Assembly (NCBI GenBank): GCA_964034945.1
Contig: OZ035961.1
Location: 12,479,501 to 12,543,500, forward strand
Direction: 5' to 3'
Origin: Chrysopilus asiliformis
Lineage: Eukaryota > Arthropoda > Insecta > Diptera > Rhagionidae
DNA: 64,000 nucleotides
Made by a program: the position numbers and the translations under genes. The notes below the pieces were generated by a model. It had not been told where the DNA came from. It saw only the letters and a program-made list of their open reading frames with translations, and made no database searches. This document shows, piece after piece, positions 60,428 to 64,000 of the stretch (the first letter of the stretch is position 1; the number at the start of each line of letters is the position of its first letter).

Positions 60428-60989
60428 TGGGGCAAACAATATTTTGATTGTAACAAAAACTTAATATTTATCTCAAACAAAATATGTTTGCACTAATTAT
60501 AATATTATGAATTTATCAAACATTATTTCTTTTCATTTTATCTTCGAACAATAAACTTAATTAATTTTTTTAGCTACATTATAACTCTCCCAACGAATTT
60601 TTAGAGGTTATTAAAACGATGTTGACTTGACTTTTTTTTCCAACAATACATTATTTCTCATTTCATAAGTTTCTATCCTAATTCGCAATTAAAGATAGTG
60701 TATTGTCTGTTAATTTCTAATACTTATATTCAGTAAATCCTATTTTAAATAACTCTGCCGTACAGTAATTTTCAATTCAAATAACTGCCAAAGATGAATT
60801 GAAGCCCAATTCAGACTAGACTTAAGGTGCCGCTCCACATGAGAGTAAATACGCGAGTAACTCTCAAAAACTCGAGTTACTCGCAGGAGGTTGTCCATTT
60901 GAGAGTTAATTTCGGCGATTTTTCTCTTTTCAAAACCAATATCTTGATTTTTTTGACATCTTGCTTTGGCGAGTTCTCGAGAGCTACTA

Positions 60990-61289
60990 CACAGAAAAAA
61001 ATAATTTTGTATTATTTACAAAATGGGTTTAACAAAAAAAAATCGTAAATATTACTGAAGTTTTGTATATACTTCGTAATATTAACAAATATTTTTTCGT
61101 ATAGTTACTAAAATTTGTTAATATTACGAAGTAATACAAAACTTCAGTAATATTTACGAATTTTTACTTCGTAATATTAACAAATATTTTTTCGTATAGT
61201 TACTAAAATTTGTTAATATTACGAAGTAATACAAAACTTCAGTAATATTTACGAATTTTTTTTTGTTAAACCAATTATTTTTTTCTGTG
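60990..61289. mobile_element. 300-bp Tc1/mariner-type MITE with duplicated core
   Basis: Ends CACAGAAAAAAATAATT are inverted repeats, with TA on each side (60988-60989 and 61290-61291). The core contains a 95-bp unit (ACTTCGTAATATTAACAAAT...) present twice in tandem at 61071-61165 and 61166-61260, apparently identical. Each unit is itself a hairpin. Confidence 0.8.
61071..61260 (+). repeat. Two identical 95-bp tandem units
   Basis: Both units start ACTTCGTAATATTAACAAAT and end TTTACGAATTTTT. No difference was seen between them, indicating a very recent duplication. Confidence 0.9.
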
Positions 61290-61510
61290 TAGCGAAATTC
61301 AGACACCGTTCGTATCTGGCGAGCAACTCCCCGAGAGTTCAGTGGGTGCGTGTCGACTAGAGAGTAGAATTACTTTTGACAGCTCGCAGAAACTAGCTCG
61401 CGAGTTTCTCCGAGCGACACTCAGAGACGTGTCCATTTGCGAGTAGCTGCTATCGAGAGGTTCTCGCCGGCATTTAATCTCATGTGGAGCGGCAACTTAA
61501 CGATTGCAAT

Positions 61511-61790
61511 CACGGCATAGAGACAACCAAGGTATGCCATAAACTCAAATCTGACGTTTCTTTGCAACGTCACTTGTGCCGATTAGTTCGTCAAGTTCAG
61601 AAGGAATTTTGTTTTGTGGATGATTATTTAAATTTTTGTACGATCTAAATAAGATATTTGTAAATTAGTGGACTGATTGCATTAAATAGTGATCAATAAA
61701 CATAAAAATTAATTAAAAAAAGTCGGCACAAATGACGTCACACCTGACTATCAAAAGTTCATGGCATACCTTGGTTGTCTCTATGCCGTG
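61511..61790. mobile_element. 280-bp hAT-type MITE with 8-bp duplication
   Basis: Ends CACGGCATAGAGACAACCAA are perfect inverted repeats extending through GGTATGCCAT. The exact duplication ATTGCAAT lies at 61503-61510 and 61791-61798. The interior has CGTCACTTGTGCCGA and its approximate complement. No ORF. Confidence 0.9.
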
Positions 61791-61919
61791 ATTGCAATTA
61801 CAATTGAGCTTCCTCTACCAATGAGATCAAAGCTTTCCTACCTCTATCGTTGAAAGCTTTGATCTCATTGGTCGAAAAGCCTCAATCGTACTCGCAATCG
61901 TTAGTCTGAATTTGGCTTA

Positions 61920-62780
61920 GCAGGATTTTTATGGATATTGACTAAGTGCTCACCACTGTTTCTCAAATCATTTTCAAAGTACTCTCAAACTACCGAAAGA
62001 TGTGTTTTACCAAAAAAAAATTTTTTTTTGACCATAGTTCAATATGCCGCTTTATCTAAATCGCGTTTATCTAAAGATAAAAGAAACTGAATAATTTATT
62101 TACACTCTATTATTTGACATGTAAATAAATATTTATATAATAATTAATAATACTGTACAGATTTGTATCACGTAAAGGGTTTTTTTTGTACCATGCCAAA
62201 TAAATAAATAAAAAATCAACTTTTCGCGGAAACCATCAAATTTTAAATAGATATTCAACCATCAAACAGTTTAATGCTAAAATATTTAAATTCGGAAATG
62301 GTTGCAATTAATATTTAAAAAAAATACGATGAAAGACAAAGAAACTAAAACATTCTTCATTTGAAAGGTGTTTTCCATATTTTAGCTCATTTACCCGAGA
62401 CCAAAGAGCACGTGCTCGTTTTTCTTTTTTAAAAAAATATTAGAAAACAAAACTAAATGCACAAAATATAAGCGCATATACAAAGGCAAAATTGATTTTT
62501 GTTGCCAAGAACGTGCTCTGTATTCACAAAATGATTTTTTTTGTGCTATATCGGAAACTAGAGCACTAGTTCACCTGAAATAGTTGAATTTATAAATCAT
62601 TAAATGGCGCTTTGTGTGAAATGTAATGAAATGTGAACGTATCGCGAAAGGTATGATTGCATGCATTAATATTCTCGCAATGTTTACATTCAGGTATCAC
62701 GATTACGAGAATTATTTTTTTTCTCATTATGATTTATTTATTTTTTATTAAGTTTTGTTTTGATCTTGCTGACTTGGTTC
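61920..62780 (+). other. AT-rich sequence, nothing recognised
   Basis: No gene or delimited repeat was seen; includes short A and T runs and AATAAATAAATA near 62200. Confidence 0.4.
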
Positions 62781-62791
62781 GCTACTCTAGA

Positions 62792-62799
62792 TATAAATA
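62792..62799 (+). promoter_or_regulatory. TATA-box-like motif before a GC-richer leader
   Basis: TATAAATA is followed by a CG-containing stretch (62827-62905: GAACGAATTCGCCGAACGCC...) and a possible donor CCAG|GTGGGT near 62901. This could be a promoter and non-coding first exon, or chance. No coding sequence supports it. Confidence 0.2.
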
Positions 62800-64000
62800 C
62801 CGATAGAGACTCATGCAACTTTTATTAGCGCAAATTCACGTTTCACCTGAACGAATTCGCCGAACGCCTTCGCGGAAAGTGCGGTTCCGATTACGACCAG
62901 GTGGGTTCGATACGCTACCACAAAATATCTCCCCTTTCTTCCCTGTCACTTTCCTCTTCTACCATCTGCATATCTGTATCTTTACATTGAATTATTGCGT
63001 ATTCGGTTCAATTTGTGATCAAACATCGTAAACTTACCTTTCCCACTTACCTTGCCTCGTGGATTTCTTAATGGTGTCTGATACCACAGTTTTAACAACC
63101 TAACTAAAACCGCTAAAATCGCTCACTACCTTTGCTTATTGCTGACTATGACCAAATCCAGCCAAATGATTGCATTGAATTTTGGCGGGCGAACCCACCA
63201 AATTCACGAATCGCTCTCGCCAGATCTGGAGATTTTTTGGAGTGCAAAGTACGAGTTTGTATTACAAAATAAATGACGTTTTTTTCACAGAGCGTTAAAA
63301 CTCGAACCGGTTTATTCGCTAATACTAACACATTATTATGCCAATCAGATGGCTATGGGGGAAAAAAGCTACTAGTAGCATAATCTAACCTAACTAACCA
63401 AATTAAAGTGATTTCTTTGCATTCTCCGGTCTAGACGAGGATTTTTATCAATATTGCAATAATATGGTATGTAAAATGGACAAAAACTTAATAAATTAAT
63501 TAGCAAATTTATCGTTTTTAGGTTAGAGTTATGAAGTCAGTTCAGCACTGCAACTTATTTTCCAAGGTTCATATTACATTCAGGCGGAAGTTTAGCTTCA
63601 AAATGTATATCGTTTACCAAAACCCTAATTAAGCAACAAAGTATTTAAGATATAATTGCAATAAAAGATAAATATGCGTTAGAGTAAATGAGGTATTTTC
63701 CTTTGGTATTATATTTTACTACACACGAGTGATGGACCTCTGAAATGAAAAATTCTTATAAGATACACTAACTCTTTTTAGTTGCATGAAAATTAGGTAT
63801 CTCATTATTATAGAAAATGCTAAGCGCTTCTCATCCTCCACCGATTGTTCCTTTTTCAAAATTGAAAATCACTTTTCGGGTAAATTATGAGACATATGCT
63901 TTCGCAATCTCCATGGAAAATTTTAGTCCACTAAAATCCACCTCCCGTTGATATGAATCGCACTTCCTGCTATTCCTGCTATTTTTTAATATTTAAAAAA

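Larger units (their letters stand above)
60826..61496. mobile_element. TTAA-flanked MITE, itself interrupted
   Basis: Ends GGTGCCGCTCCACATGAGAG and, reversed, GTTGCCGCTCCACATGAGAT are flanked by TTAA (60822-60825 and 61497-61500). The interior repeats GCGAGTAACTC/CTCGCGAGTT-type units. Without the inner insertion it is about 370 bp and clearly less AT-rich than its surroundings. Confidence 0.8.
60802..61918. mobile_element. Outer palindromic MITE hosting three other elements
   Basis: After removing the inner insertions, the left arm reads AAGCCCAATTCAGACTA, CGATTGCAAT, TACAATTGAG and ACCAATGAGATCAAAGCTTT. The right arm is its complement (AAAGCTTTGATCTCATTGGT, CTCAATCGTACTCGCAATCG, TAGTCTGAATTTGGCTT). 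The original element was about 160 bp. Its own target duplication is unclear. Confidence 0.75.

Noticed and set aside
62860..62925. GGTTC-containing stretch considered as a tRNA
   Set aside because: No cloverleaf can be drawn and the T-loop consensus is incomplete.

Overview
The window is AT-rich, intron-dominated, transposon-littered insect DNA. One gene is certain: the 3' half of CASK (Drosophila CASK/CAKI/Camguk), a MAGUK scaffold protein, on the + strand. Ten coding exons from 4427 to 32573 join in frame to 454 codons plus a stop. They encode the end of the L27 region, a PDZ domain, an SH3 domain, the 4.1-binding hook and the guanylate-kinase-like (GUK) domain, ending in the family's usual PVSWLY-type C terminus. 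The CaM-kinase-like and most L27 exons lie 5' of the window. The protein is very close to fly CASK. Together with GTCY-type microsatellite elements of the dipteran mini-me kind, this points to a fly or gnat; the exact taxon cannot be read from the sequence.

Layout. 1-4426 is intron. 4427-10395 holds the L27/PDZ exons and 17564-19730 the SH3 exons. The intron after SH3 (19731-29615) must use a GC donor. 29616-32573 holds the hook and GUK exons. 32574 to about 32930 is the near 3' UTR with poly(A) signals. About 33-41 kb is strikingly A-rich on the + strand, with few codons and several inserted MITEs; it may be an extended neuronal 3' UTR, but this is unproven. About 41-64 kb is intergenic or distal sequence made of repeats, a frame-broken pseudogene (about 45.6-46.9 kb), a possible minus-strand exon near 44.1-44.3 kb, and many MITEs.

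Two candidate cassette exons sit inside CASK introns, and both keep the frame: a 30-nt microexon (13642-13671) in the PDZ-SH3 linker and a 54-nt exon (22560-22613) in the SH3-hook linker.

The mobile-element content is the most unusual part. At least twenty short non-autonomous elements can be delimited by terminal inverted repeats (TIRs), several with exact target-site duplications (TSDs): 8-bp hAT-type at 36696 and 61511, TTAA-type at 20937, 29977, 55695 and 60826, TA-type at 31436 and 60990, and TTA-type at 14561 and 56542. At 60.8-61.9 kb four elements are nested. Several families share a terminal design resembling PIF/Harbinger ends. No tRNA, rRNA, CRISPR array or complete autonomous transposon was found.
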